Shown piece by piece: positions 1 to 8,298 of a stretch of DNA of 64,000 bases. The stretch spans positions 2,852,001-2,916,000 of the forward strand of contig NZ_CP084876.1 of the NCBI RefSeq assembly GCF_020525925.1, given 5' to 3'. A program made the position numbers and the translations under genes. Every line of letters starts with the position of its first letter. Positions within the stretch are counted from its first letter, which is position 1. Source of the stretch: Klebsiella quasipneumoniae subsp. quasipneumoniae (GTDB lineage Bacteria; Pseudomonadota; Gammaproteobacteria; Enterobacterales; Enterobacteriaceae). The notes under the pieces were generated by a model. It saw only the letters and a program-made list of their open reading frames with translations. It ran no database searches and had not been told where the DNA came from.

Positions 1-654
1 TTCCGCTTTGCGGGTGCCGGTCTGGTCAAACCCCACCGAGCATTCACAGGTGAAGCGGCCATGGGCTGAACTTTTGCGCGACACCACGTTGAGGACGATG
101 GTCACCGGCAGCGGAAAAACAAAGCAGGAAAAGGCCACCTGCAGCGAGCTCAGGGTAAAGTACTTCTCCGCCATCGCCACGCCGGCCTCCGCCAGCAGGA
201 ATTTTTCCGTGGTGGCGATGATGGTCTGCCGCGCCGCCTCGATCAGCACCATCCCCTGAATATGTTGCCCGGTCTGGTGGTCGCAGAGCAGCTCCGAGGC
301 ATCCTGCAGGATCAGGCGCGCGCAATAGCTATCCTCATCGCGTTTTTCCGGCGAGGTGATGAGGATATTCGCTTTTTTACGTTTATGTACCAGCCGCTGA
401 TGATCGCGATTGTTTTGATAATAGAGATCCTGCAGATTGACGATCTGGCGCATTGTGTCCGGATAGTGCTGACGAATAATGCAGATGGTGCGGGAGATGT
501 CGTCGAGCTGTACCCCCTGACCGATAACGATTTTATCGACCCCGGCCAGCTCGCCGCTCCAGACAAACCGCTCAAACTCATTCACCGTCAGCACATTCTC
601 ATGCCGCCGGGCAAAATCGGTAAATTTCTCACCCACTACAATTAATTTTTCCAT
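1..654 (-). CDS. AfsA-like (A-factor/butyrolactone biosynthesis) hotdog protein, 3' end outside window
   Basis: The frame opens at an ATG at 654 behind a GGAGA-type ribosome site and stays open for 218 codons to the window edge, so the C-terminus is missing. Residues 1 to about 85 form an alpha/beta-looking N-terminal segment. From about residue 89 the sequence reads VHKRKKANILIT and then, near 134-143, GMVLIEAARQ. These match the conserved VHR...VLLT and L-x-EA-x-RQ signatures of the AfsA/ScbA hotdog domain, whose members condense a beta-ketoacyl thioester with a C3 alcohol to start gamma-butyrolactone or furan signals. It is the last visible gene of an operon with a thiolase 13 bases upstream, which could supply the beta-ketoacyl substrate. 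Family call fairly secure; the product is inferred. A second hotdog repeat, usual in AfsA, would lie outside the window. Confidence 0.7.
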   Translation of the reverse strand, partial: MEKLIVVGEKFTDFARRHENVLTVNEFERFVWSGELAGVDKIVIGQGVQLDDISRTICIIRQHYPDTMRQIVNLQDLYYQNNRDHQRLVHKRKKANILITSPEKRDEDSYCARLILQDASELLCDHQTGQHIQGMVLIEAARQTIIATTEKFLLAEAGVAMAEKYFTLSSLQVAFSCFVFPLPVTIVLNVVSRKSSAHGRFTCECSVGFDQTGTRKAE

Positions 655-667
655 GGCGCTTGTCTCC

Positions 668-1873
668 TCAGATCGTTTTCACCAGTAACGCAATCCCCAT
701 CCCGCCGCCGATGCACAGCGACGCCAGGCCGGTCGGTTGATTCTCCCGGCGCAGCGCGTGCACCAGGCTGACCACAATCCGCGTCCCGGAACTGCCCAGC
801 GGATGGCCGAGGGCGATCGCGCCGCCGTGGACGTTCAGCCGGGAAGCAATCTCCTCCTCCGTCATCTGATGCGCTCTGGCCAGTCCCTTGACTACCCCCA
901 GCACCTGCGCGGCAAAGGCTTCGTTAATCTCCAGCCGGGCCATATCGCTGAGCTGAAAACGCCCGCGGCGCAGGGCGCACGCTATGGCCGGCAGCGGGCC
1001 AAGCCCCATCATGGACGGGTCGACGCCGCCCTCGCCAAAGGAGACAATCTCCGCCAGCGGCTGCAGGCCATAGCGGGCAACGGCGCGCGCCGACGCGAGG
1101 ATCACCGACGCGGCGCCATCGTTCAGCCCGGAGGCATTGCCCGCCGTGACGCTGCCGTCGGCGCGAAAGGCCGGTTTCAGCGCCGCCAGCTGCTCGGCGC
1201 TAAGATCATGGCGGATCGGCTCATCCTCGCGGACCGTGCTGACGCCCCGCTTCGCGCTGACCGTCACCGGCACCATCTCATCGGCAAAATAGCCGGCGCG
1301 GCTGGCGGCGGAGGCTTTGTGATGGCTCTCCAGGGCATACTGGTCCTGCGCCGCGCGCGAGATCTGCTCCTGCGCGGCGATGGTCTCCGCCGTTTCCCCC
1401 ATCGGGATCTGCAGCAGCGGATCGGTTAATCCGTCGCGCTGGATCACATCCTCACTGCTGAACGCGCCGAATTTCATCCCGCCCCTTATCTCTCCCCGCA
1501 GCAAAAACGGCGCCTGACTCATATTTTCCATTCCGCCGGCAACCACCAGGTCGGCATAACCGCTCTGGATATGGATCGCCCCTTCGGTCAGGCTTTTCAT
1601 GCCGCTACCGCAGATCATATTCTGGGTGTAAGCCGGCTTTTGCACCGGGATCCCCGCCCGCAGCGCAACCTGACGCGCCGGTCCCATCCCCTGCCCGGCG
1701 GCAAGGACGCAGCCGCAGATCACCTCATCGATCCACGCCGGGTCAATGCCGGCCTGCTGCAGGTTGTGCCTGACGGTGAGCGCGGCCAGCTCCACCGCGG
1801 AGACCGTTTTCAGGGCGCCAAGAAAGCGCCCCACCGGCGTACGGCAGGCCGCGACGATATAGACTTTGTTCAT
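668..1873 (-). CDS. Acetyl-CoA C-acyltransferase (thiolase, AtoB family)
   Basis: A 401-residue protein, the normal length for a biosynthetic-type thiolase. The nucleophile is Cys88 in MICGSGMKS; the second half has GHPLGSSG (His357) and the C-terminal acid/base cysteine is C387 in CIGGGMG. It makes or cleaves beta-ketoacyl-CoA in the cytosol. It starts 2 bases after the monooxygenase stop and is followed 13 bases later by the AfsA-like gene, so the three are co-transcribed. In this setting a condensing role (making acetoacetyl-CoA or another 3-ketoacyl-CoA for the AfsA-like enzyme) is more likely than fatty acid breakdown, but that is inference. It is distinct from the paaJ thiolase at 21-22.5 kb. 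Confidence 0.9.
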   Translation of the reverse strand: MNKVYIVAACRTPVGRFLGALKTVSAVELAALTVRHNLQQAGIDPAWIDEVICGCVLAAGQGMGPARQVALRAGIPVQKPAYTQNMICGSGMKSLTEGAIHIQSGYADLVVAGGMENMSQAPFLLRGEIRGGMKFGAFSSEDVIQRDGLTDPLLQIPMGETAETIAAQEQISRAAQDQYALESHHKASAASRAGYFADEMVPVTVSAKRGVSTVREDEPIRHDLSAEQLAALKPAFRADGSVTAGNASGLNDGAASVILASARAVARYGLQPLAEIVSFGEGGVDPSMMGLGPLPAIACALRRGRFQLSDMARLEINEAFAAQVLGVVKGLARAHQMTEEEIASRLNVHGGAIALGHPLGSSGTRIVVSLVHALRRENQPTGLASLCIGGGMGIALLVKTI

Positions 1874-1875
1874 GA

Positions 1876-3360
1876 TTATTCCATTACGTAGAGCGAGGAA
1901 AGATACTGCCGTGTCCCGGCTTCGCTGCCGGTAAAGCCCACATAGCCATCGGGATTGACCACCGCATAGTCATCGGGGCCGATCTGTAGCGCTTCGAGAA
2001 ACGCCTCGTCCGCCGGTTCGAGGGGGCAGAATATAAACCAGCCGGCCTGCTTCAGGCGGGACATAGGAGGACAAGCGGCGCGGGCGGAAAAGATCACCAC
2101 CTTACCGCTGGCGAAGACGTCATAGCTGTTGCGAAACATCGCCTGCGGCGAGGCAAAAACGTACCAGGGAACATGGTGCCCTGCCAGGCCGTCCGGGCGC
2201 TGCGCCTGCGTCGCGGTGAAACCGGCGTACTGCAGCGGCAGCTGGTGACGATAGTAGTGACGGTTGCAAAACTCCGGAAAGTAGACCCCGTCGATATGAT
2301 TTCTCGGCACCAGACCGGCAATCAGGCCGGTATCGCGATCGGTGAAGCGCAGTACACCGCTCACCGCCGCGAAGCGCTCGGCGCGATAAGACGCCGGCAG
2401 TCGGTCAGTGGCCACGCCGTGCAGATAGAAAGCCAGCTTCCAGGCGAGGTTCACCGCATCCTGGACGCCGGTGTTCATCCCCTGCCCGCCAATGGGACTG
2501 AACAGGTGGAAGGCATCTCCCGCCAGCATAATATGATGCTGCAGATTGTCATCGGCGATGCGGTTATAGAAATTGGCGCTGGAAGACCAGGTGAGCGTTT
2601 GCGCCGGCGGCACCTGAGGGCAGTAGCGCGCCAGCGCGGCGTTAATCTCCTGCAGGTCCGGCACCGGACGCGGCGTCGGCAGGCGCCCGGCTTTTTTAAT
2701 CACGATCCTGACCTGATTGTCCGGCATGGGCAGGAAAATCAAAAAGCCCTGCTCATCAATATGGTAGGAGGTTCCCGGGAGCGCCGCCGCGCGGTCGAAT
2801 TGCACGTCCGCCATCACAAAATGCAGCGGATAGTCATGACCGCTAAAGCCGATCCCGGCCAGCTCGCGGACGGTGCTGGCCGCGCCGTCGGCGCCGATAA
2901 TATAGTCATAAGCGGCGGAACAGGCCCGGCGGGCATCGTCGAGCAGGGAGACGTGATAGCGTTCCCCCTCCCGGCGCCAGGAGATCAGCTGGTGCCCACG
3001 TTTGACCTCCCGCCCGGCGTCGGCCAACGCCGTTTCGAGGATCTTCTCCGTCCGCGGCTGCGGGATACTGACATGGAAGGGGTAACAGGTGGCGAGTCGG
3101 CGGTTATCGATATGCAGGAATTTGCGGTTTTTATAGTAAGCGTAGACTGACTGAACCTGCTTTCCCTGGGCGATCAGTTCCCCGGCAAGGCCTAAGCCGT
3201 GGAAGGCTTTAATGGTCGCCGGACTGACGCTCAGCGCTTTGGACCAGGCGGTGCTGTGGGTATTTTTATCAATGATATCAAAATCAATTCCATACTTATT
3301 CAGATAGCAGCCAATGATTAACCCTACCGGGCCGGCGCCAACAATGAGTACTTTTTTCAC
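1876..3360 (-). CDS. FAD-dependent aromatic-ring-type monooxygenase (UbiH/PheA/TfdB family)
   Basis: 494 residues with all three flavoprotein hydroxylase signatures: the N-terminal dinucleotide motif GAGPVG (8-13), the DG motif IIGADGAAST (about 154-163), and the GD motif AGDAFHLFSPIGGQGMNTG (about 280-298). These enzymes use NAD(P)H and O2 to insert one oxygen, mostly into phenols or polyketide-like rings. The C-terminal 130 residues form the thioredoxin-like tail common in the PheA/TfdB branch. The gene lies in the operon with the thiolase and AfsA-like gene, so it may hydroxylate the product of that pathway; the substrate cannot be told from sequence. Confidence 0.85.
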   Translation of the reverse strand: MKKVLIVGAGPVGLIIGCYLNKYGIDFDIIDKNTHSTAWSKALSVSPATIKAFHGLGLAGELIAQGKQVQSVYAYYKNRKFLHIDNRRLATCYPFHVSIPQPRTEKILETALADAGREVKRGHQLISWRREGERYHVSLLDDARRACSAAYDYIIGADGAASTVRELAGIGFSGHDYPLHFVMADVQFDRAAALPGTSYHIDEQGFLIFLPMPDNQVRIVIKKAGRLPTPRPVPDLQEINAALARYCPQVPPAQTLTWSSSANFYNRIADDNLQHHIMLAGDAFHLFSPIGGQGMNTGVQDAVNLAWKLAFYLHGVATDRLPASYRAERFAAVSGVLRFTDRDTGLIAGLVPRNHIDGVYFPEFCNRHYYRHQLPLQYAGFTATQAQRPDGLAGHHVPWYVFASPQAMFRNSYDVFASGKVVIFSARAACPPMSRLKQAGWFIFCPLEPADEAFLEALQIGPDDYAVVNPDGYVGFTGSEAGTRQYLSSLYVME

Positions 3361-3374
3361 GATCGAGCCTCTCT

Positions 3375-3396
3375 GTATGCCCCGTGCGGGGCATAC
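3375..3396. other. Intercistronic perfect hairpin
   Basis: A 9-bp stem GTATGCCCC / GGGGCATAC with a GTGC loop lies between the aldo/keto reductase and monooxygenase genes. No T-run follows in either direction, so it is more likely an mRNA processing or stabilising structure than a terminator. Confidence 0.5.
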
Positions 3397-3420
3397 GCGT
3401 GTTGCCTGGGTGTAGGGTGA

Positions 3421-4485
3421 TTAGGGATAGATATCATCGGCCAGACGACGATCGCCGGCGACATTGCAGATATGCCAGTAGGGGTATGGTTTCTCTTTCT
3501 CGCTCACGCTGTTGAGGATCGCCGTCTCCTCGTCGCTCAGCGTCCAGTTCAGCGCCGCCAGGTTATCCTCCAGCTGGGCCAGTTTGGTCGCGCCGATCAC
3601 CAGCGAAGCAATCCCCGGACGGGTACGCAGCCAGTTGAGCGCCACCTGCGCGACGCTGGCGTTGCGCTGGCGGGCAATCTCCTGCATCACCTCCAGGGTC
3701 TGCCAGGCCTGCTCGCGGTTGGCGATCGGCGCGGATTCGAACGGCGTGGCGTTCGCCAGGCGACTGCCCTCGGGAAACGCCTGATTGCGTGGGTATTTAC
3801 CGGTGAGAAAGCCCCCGGCCAGCGGGCTCCAGACGGTGATGCCGACGTTCTGATCGACGCTGAGCGGGATAATCTCATGCTCCAGTTCACGCGCGGCGAT
3901 ATTGTAATAGCCCTGATAGACGCAGAATTTCTCCAGCCCAAGGCGCTCCGAGATCCCCAGCGCCTTCGCCAGCTGCCAGGCCGCGTAGTTGGAGACCCCG
4001 ATATAGCGAATTTTCCCGGCGCGGATCAGCGTATCCAGCGTGCGCAGGGTATCCTCCAGCGCGGTGCGCGGATCGAACCCGTGAAGGTGATAGATATCGA
4101 TATAATCGGTCTTCAGCCGCTGCAGGCTGGCCTCGACGGCATTGATGATATGGTAGCGCGAAGCCCCCAGCGCGTTCGGGTTGGGGTCGGTTTGCCAGCG
4201 TCCTTTGGTGCCGATAATCACCTGCTGGCGTTTTCCCTTCAGCGCGTTGCCGAGCAGCTCTTCGCCCTGGCCGTTCTTATAACAGTCCGCGGTATCAAAA
4301 AAGTTAATCCCGGCGTCCAGCGCTTTGTACACCAGGTCGTAGGCCGTCTGCTCAGGCACCACGCCGAATTCCGACCAGTTGCGCCCCGGCGCGCCGAGAA
4401 AGGCCCCTTTCTCGCCAAACGTCATGGCGCCAAAACAGAGCTCCGAAACCGACAGCCCGGTGGAACCTAAATATCGATACTTCAT
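3421..4485 (-). CDS. Aldo/keto reductase
   Basis: 354 residues opening with MKYRYLGSTGLSVSELCFG, the usual start of AKR6/AKR11-type enzymes. The catalytic tetrad can be read as Asp64 and Tyr69 (FDTADCY), Lys94 (IGTKG) and His135 (YHLHG). The NADPH-binding end contains SLVIGATKLAQLEDN. These enzymes reduce aldehydes or ketones with NADPH in the cytosol. The start codon overlaps the end of the upstream MFS gene by 4 bases, showing translational coupling. It is one of two aldo/keto reductases in the operon and probably reduces a carbonyl in the pathway product. Confidence 0.88.
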   Translation of the reverse strand: MKYRYLGSTGLSVSELCFGAMTFGEKGAFLGAPGRNWSEFGVVPEQTAYDLVYKALDAGINFFDTADCYKNGQGEELLGNALKGKRQQVIIGTKGRWQTDPNPNALGASRYHIINAVEASLQRLKTDYIDIYHLHGFDPRTALEDTLRTLDTLIRAGKIRYIGVSNYAAWQLAKALGISERLGLEKFCVYQGYYNIAARELEHEIIPLSVDQNVGITVWSPLAGGFLTGKYPRNQAFPEGSRLANATPFESAPIANREQAWQTLEVMQEIARQRNASVAQVALNWLRTRPGIASLVIGATKLAQLEDNLAALNWTLSDEETAILNSVSEKEKPYPYWHICNVAGDRRLADDIYP

Positions 4486-5669
4486 GCTTGACTTCCTTTT
4501 AAAGGTGACAACGTCACACTAGCGATAACCCATCCGCTGGCGGTCAGGCAAGCGCCGGCCAGGGGAATGTGAGAGAGAGAGACGCCGGAGGCGAGCAGCA
4601 GCCCGCCAAACCAGGCGCCGCCGGCATTGCCGAGGTTAAAGGCGGCGATATTGCACGAAGAGACCATGCTTTTGCCGCTCTCACTGCTGTCCAGGGCCTG
4701 CATCTGCAGCGGCGGAATGGTGGAGAACATCGCCGCCCCCAGCAGAAACACCGCCGCGCAGGCGCCGGGCAGCGTCTGAATCGCCCACGGGAAAAGACAC
4801 AGGACGACGCTCAGCAAGGCGAGAGTTAGCAGCAGCGCCCGGCGGACGCCGCCGTCGGTCAGTCGGCCGCCAAGATGATTCCCGGCGACCATCCCGACGC
4901 CGAACAGCATCAGCACCGGCGGAATAAGGTGGTCGCTCATCCCGGTGACGGTTTTCAGCATCGGCGCGATGTAGGTGAAGGCGGCGAAGACGCCGGAGAA
5001 CCCGAGGGCGGTGATCAGCAGGCTGCGCAGCACCGCGGGATGACGGAGCACCTTCAGCTCATCGCGGATCCGGCTCCGGGCCGACGGCTGCGCCTGACGG
5101 CCAGGCACCAGGGCGATCACCGCCAGGGCGGAGAGAATGCCGATCAGCGTGACCATATAGAAGGTATAGCGCCAGCCAAGGTACTGCCCCACCCAGGCGC
5201 CGAGCGGCACGCCCAGAATATTGGCCAGGGTGGCGCCGAGAAACACGGCGGAGACCGCCGAAGCCCGTTTATCCACCGGCGCCAGCTCCGCGGCATAGAC
5301 CGAGCTTATTCCGAAGAACGAGGCGTGAGCGAACGCAGTTATTACCCGGGCAATAATTAGCATGGTCATATTACCGGCGATCGCACAGCCTAAATTTCCA
5401 ATGGAAAATAAGATCATTAAAAATAACAGCGCAGGTTTTTTGCGATAACGGCTTAATAGCGGCGTAAGCAGCGGCGCGCCAATCACCACCCCACAGGCAT
5501 AAGCGGTAATAGACCAGGCGGCGAGCGTAATGGATATATGAAAGTCATGGGCCACATCGAGTAATAAACCCATAATCACAAATTCGGTGGTGCCAATACC
5601 AAATGAACCCACGGAAAGCGCATACACCGCCGCAGGCAATCCCGCCGGACGGGAAACAGCAATAGTCAT
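4482..5669 (-). CDS. MFS transporter, DHA1/AraJ-like exporter
   Basis: 395 residues with about twelve hydrophobic helices, the normal size for the 12-TM drug:H+ antiporter-1 group. The start (SVGSFGIGTTEFVIMGLL) and the motif LLTPLLSRYRKK between helices 2 and 3 resemble E. coli AraJ and other sugar/drug exporters. Located in the inner membrane. Its place in the middle of the AfsA/thiolase/monooxygenase operon, overlapping the next gene by 4 bases, suggests that it exports the product. The substrate is not known. Confidence 0.85.
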   Translation of the reverse strand: MTIAVSRPAGLPAAVYALSVGSFGIGTTEFVIMGLLLDVAHDFHISITLAAWSITAYACGVVIGAPLLTPLLSRYRKKPALLFLMILFSIGNLGCAIAGNMTMLIIARVITAFAHASFFGISSVYAAELAPVDKRASAVSAVFLGATLANILGVPLGAWVGQYLGWRYTFYMVTLIGILSALAVIALVPGRQAQPSARSRIRDELKVLRHPAVLRSLLITALGFSGVFAAFTYIAPMLKTVTGMSDHLIPPVLMLFGVGMVAGNHLGGRLTDGGVRRALLLTLALLSVVLCLFPWAIQTLPGACAAVFLLGAAMFSTIPPLQMQALDSSESGKSMVSSCNIAAFNLGNAGGAWFGGLLLASGVSLSHIPLAGACLTASGWVIASVTLSPLKGSQA

Positions 5670-5681
5670 AAGTTACCTTAT

Positions 5682-5702
5682 CTCCCGCCAGACCGGCGGG
5701 AG
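5682..5702. other. Intercistronic perfect hairpin
   Basis: An 8-bp stem CTCCCGCC / GGCGGGAG with a 5-base loop lies between the second aldo/keto reductase and the MFS gene. It lacks a T-run and is the second such structure in this operon (the other is at 3375-3396). Confidence 0.5.
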
Positions 5703-5718
5703 GAGCGTATTCAGGAGA

Positions 5719-6717
5719 TTATTTATCGATTAAATTAAAGTCGCCCTGGTTATAGCGTAATCCGGCGACGTTTTCGGGAGCGAAAATATGATCGATGGCG
5801 AGAATATCCTCAGGGGAGAGCATAATATCGGCCGCAGCGGCATTATCGCGCAGATGGTTCATTTTTCGCGCCCCGGGGATCGGCACGATATCTTCCCCTT
5901 TGCTCATCACCCAGGCGAGGGCCATCTGCGCCAGGGTGGCCTCGTAGCGGCTGGCGACCTGCTGCAGACGGTCGAGCAGTTGCTGGTTTTTGCGCATGGT
6001 TTCGGCCTGGAAGCGCGGCAGATTGCGACGAAAATCATCGGCTGCGAAGACGCCGGGGTCGGTGATCTGGCCCGTCAGGAAGCCGCGGCCCAGCGGACTG
6101 TAAGGGACAAAGCCCACGCCCAGCTCGCGGCAGGCCTTGAGGATGCCGCCCTCCGGCTCACGGGTCCATAGCGAGTATTCCGTCTGCACCGCGGCGATCG
6201 GATGCACCTTGCAGGCCCGGCGCAACGTCTGGTCTGACACTTCCGACAGCCCGATATGGCGAATTTTACCCTCTTTGACCAGGTCGGCCATGGTGCCCAC
6301 CACCTCTTCCACCGGCACCGCAGGATCGACGCGGTGCTGATAGAGCAGATCGATGGTCTCAATATTCAGCCGCTTCAGCGACCCTTCCACCGCCTCGCGA
6401 ATATGTTCCGGACGGCTGTCGACGCCGGCCATCCGCTCCAGCCCCTGGCCGGTCGGCAGAATACGAAAGCCAAATTTGGTGGCAATCTGCACCTTATCGC
6501 GGATGCCTTTAATCGCTTTCCCAACAAGGACTTCATTGTCAAAAGGCCCATACACTTCGGCGGAATCCAGGAAGGTCACCCCCATGTCCACTGCGGCATG
6601 GATGGTATTAATCGCCTGCGACTCCTCAGCGCCGCCATAGGCGAAACTCATTCCCATACACCCGAGACCCAATGCGGAAACCTGGAACTTCTCTTTTCCG
6701 AGATAACGTGTTTTCAC
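5719..6717 (-). CDS. Aldo/keto reductase (AKR13/YakC-like)
   Basis: 332 residues. The tetrad is visible as Asp51, Tyr56 (LDSAEVYGPF), Lys81 (ATKFGF) and His128 (YQHRVDP). The phrase IPGARKMNHLRDN near residue 280 is the cofactor-phosphate binding segment. It is an NADPH-dependent carbonyl reductase, cytosolic. It is the first gene of the operon, transcribed away from the LysR gene at 6818 across a 100-base intergenic region, and is only distantly similar to the second AKR in the same operon, so it is not a recent duplicate. Confidence 0.88.
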   Translation of the reverse strand: MKTRYLGKEKFQVSALGLGCMGMSFAYGGAEESQAINTIHAAVDMGVTFLDSAEVYGPFDNEVLVGKAIKGIRDKVQIATKFGFRILPTGQGLERMAGVDSRPEHIREAVEGSLKRLNIETIDLLYQHRVDPAVPVEEVVGTMADLVKEGKIRHIGLSEVSDQTLRRACKVHPIAAVQTEYSLWTREPEGGILKACRELGVGFVPYSPLGRGFLTGQITDPGVFAADDFRRNLPRFQAETMRKNQQLLDRLQQVASRYEATLAQMALAWVMSKGEDIVPIPGARKMNHLRDNAAAADIMLSPEDILAIDHIFAPENVAGLRYNQGDFNLIDK

Positions 6718-6767
6718 CTTATTTTCCTTACGTGCTGAATGTTATTAAATATATACTTCCCTTTTAC

Positions 6768-6779
6768 ATTGATAACAAT
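6768..6779. promoter_or_regulatory. Possible LysR-type operator in the shared promoter region
   Basis: The AT-rich spacer 6718-6817 between the divergent AKR operon and LysR gene holds the short inverted repeat ATTG-ATAA-CAAT, a T-N11-A-like arrangement. It is where the LysR protein would be expected to bind. The call rests on position and this one repeat only. Confidence 0.3.
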
Positions 6780-6817
6780 TAATCTATTCCGAACGCGGTG
6801 TTAGCTGGAAATTAACA

Positions 6818-7732
6818 ATGAAAACGTTGCCTGATTTGCAACAAATTGAAATATTAATACTCATAGTGAAACATGGCAGTTTTCGGCAAGCTGCCAGAGC
6901 ATTAAATCTTTCACCGCCGGCCCTCACCAGCGCTATTAATCATCTGGAAGAAAAATTAGGCGTGCGCCTGCTCAATCGCTCGACGCGCAGTTTGTCTTTA
7001 ACCGCGGTGGGTGAGGAATTTCTTAATAATATGACGCCGGTGGTGAATGATTATCGCCGGGTGGTCGACAGTCTGAATTATCACCGTCTGACCCCGGAAG
7101 GGGTGGTGAAAGTCAATTTACCGCGCATTGTTCTCGACCTTTTCTTTCAGCGCTATTTTATTGCTTTTAAAACCGCCTATCCTGACGTGACGCTGGAGCT
7201 GTTTACCACCGATCGGAAAGTGAATATTATCGAGTCCGGTTTTGACGCTGGCATTCGCTATTCCCGGGACGTGCCCAAAGATATGATTGCCATCCCCTTT
7301 GGCGAGAAGCTGTCGCTGATCCCGGTGGCCAGCCCGGACTATCTCCACGAGGCCGGAGCGCCCGACACCCCGCAGTCGCTGGTCAATTTCCGCTGCATCA
7401 ACCGCTGTTTTCCCAGCGGCGAAAAGTACCGGTGGGAATTTATCAGCCCCGACGGCGAGCCAGGCGAAGTCGCCGTCAAGGGCGATCTGGTCGTCGATTC
7501 CGATACGGCGATGATCCAGGCGGCGGAGAGCGGACTGGGGATCGCCTTTGTCTATCAGTCGCTGGTGTCCGCGCAACTGAACGCCGGCAGCCTGGTCCGC
7601 TTATTACCCAGCTACCGCTACCCGGCGGATCATTTCTGCGTCTACTATCCGAGTCGCAAACATATTCCCGCGCCCCTGCGCGCTTTTATCACCTGGGTGA
7701 TGGCGCAGAATAAGAGCATCCTCCATGAGTAA
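6818..7732 (+). CDS. LysR-family transcriptional regulator
   Basis: 304 residues, standard LysR length. The winged helix-turn-helix occupies about residues 8-66 (FRQAARALNLSPPALTSAINHLEEKLG, then RLLNRSTRSLSLT), and the rest is the periplasmic-binding-protein-like effector domain. The RLLNRSTR form and the domain style belong to the CrgA/AaeR-like subgroup often found beside oxidoreductases. It is divergent from the six-gene AfsA/AKR operon and most likely controls it, probably activating in response to a pathway intermediate. The effector is unknown. Confidence 0.9.
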   Translation: MKTLPDLQQIEILILIVKHGSFRQAARALNLSPPALTSAINHLEEKLGVRLLNRSTRSLSLTAVGEEFLNNMTPVVNDYRRVVDSLNYHRLTPEGVVKVNLPRIVLDLFFQRYFIAFKTAYPDVTLELFTTDRKVNIIESGFDAGIRYSRDVPKDMIAIPFGEKLSLIPVASPDYLHEAGAPDTPQSLVNFRCINRCFPSGEKYRWEFISPDGEPGEVAVKGDLVVDSDTAMIQAAESGLGIAFVYQSLVSAQLNAGSLVRLLPSYRYPADHFCVYYPSRKHIPAPLRAFITWVMAQNKSILHE

Positions 7733-7832
7733 ATGGCCTGAGGGGGTATCCTCCTGTCGCCACAATAAACGCACACACCGTTAACCATTTTTTATCCTTT
7801 CCCTTGAATTCCGCCGGTTGTCAGACATAAAC

Positions 7833-7850
7833 TCGTTAGAGCTCTAACGA
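7833..7850. promoter_or_regulatory. 18-bp perfect palindrome, probable MarR-family operator
   Basis: TCGTTAGAGCTCTAACGA is a perfect palindrome ending 16 bases before the MarR-family start codon at 7867. The length and the placement over the likely promoter are typical of the autoregulatory operators of MarR/SlyA/EmrR repressors. Confidence 0.6.
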
Positions 7851-7866
7851 TTTTGGCAGACGACCT

Positions 7867-8298
7867 ATGGACCATCGACAGCTTAACTTCTCCCATCTTT
7901 TATATCTGACCGCCCATCACTGGCGGCTGGCGGTTAATCGTCGGCTGAAAAACCTCGGTCTCAGCCAGGCCAGCTGGGTGGCGGTCGCCGCCATCGCCCG
8001 CCACCACCAGCCGCTGTCGCAAAGCGAACTGGCGCAGGAGCTGGGAGTGGAGAGCCCGACCATTGTGCCGCTGATCAACCGCCTGGTGGCCCTCGGCCTG
8101 GTGGAGCGCGTCACCACCGACCGCGATAAACGCAAGCGGCTGCTGGTGGTCACCGACCAGGGGCAGGCCCTCTTCGAGCAGGTCAAAACGGTGGCGGACG
8201 ATCTGCGTGAAGAGATCCTGACGGCGATCACGCCGCAGGAGCGGGAACAAACTCAGCGGGTGCTGGAAAAGCTGTTGCGCGAAGTGGAGAAGAAATAA
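7867..8298 (+). CDS. MarR-family transcriptional repressor of the efflux operon
   Basis: 143 residues with the MarR winged helix: SQASWVAVAAIARHHQPLSQSELAQELG followed by the recognition helix ESPTIVPLINRLVALGLVER and the wing TTDRDKRKRLLVVTDQG (about residues 35-102). N- and C-terminal helices form the dimer interface. MarR repressors usually release DNA when a small aromatic ligand binds. Its stop codon overlaps the start of the MFS pump gene (TAATG), so regulator and pump are translated together. The palindrome at 7833-7850 is its likely site. Confidence 0.9.
   Translation: MDHRQLNFSHLLYLTAHHWRLAVNRRLKNLGLSQASWVAVAAIARHHQPLSQSELAQELGVESPTIVPLINRLVALGLVERVTTDRDKRKRLLVVTDQGQALFEQVKTVADDLREEILTAITPQEREQTQRVLEKLLREVEKK

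Noticed and set aside
668..1873. Thiolase as a duplicate of paaJ
   Set aside because: Both are 401 residues, but sequence around the active-site motifs differs (MICGSGMKSL against [11 protein letters not shown]) and the neighbourhoods are unrelated.
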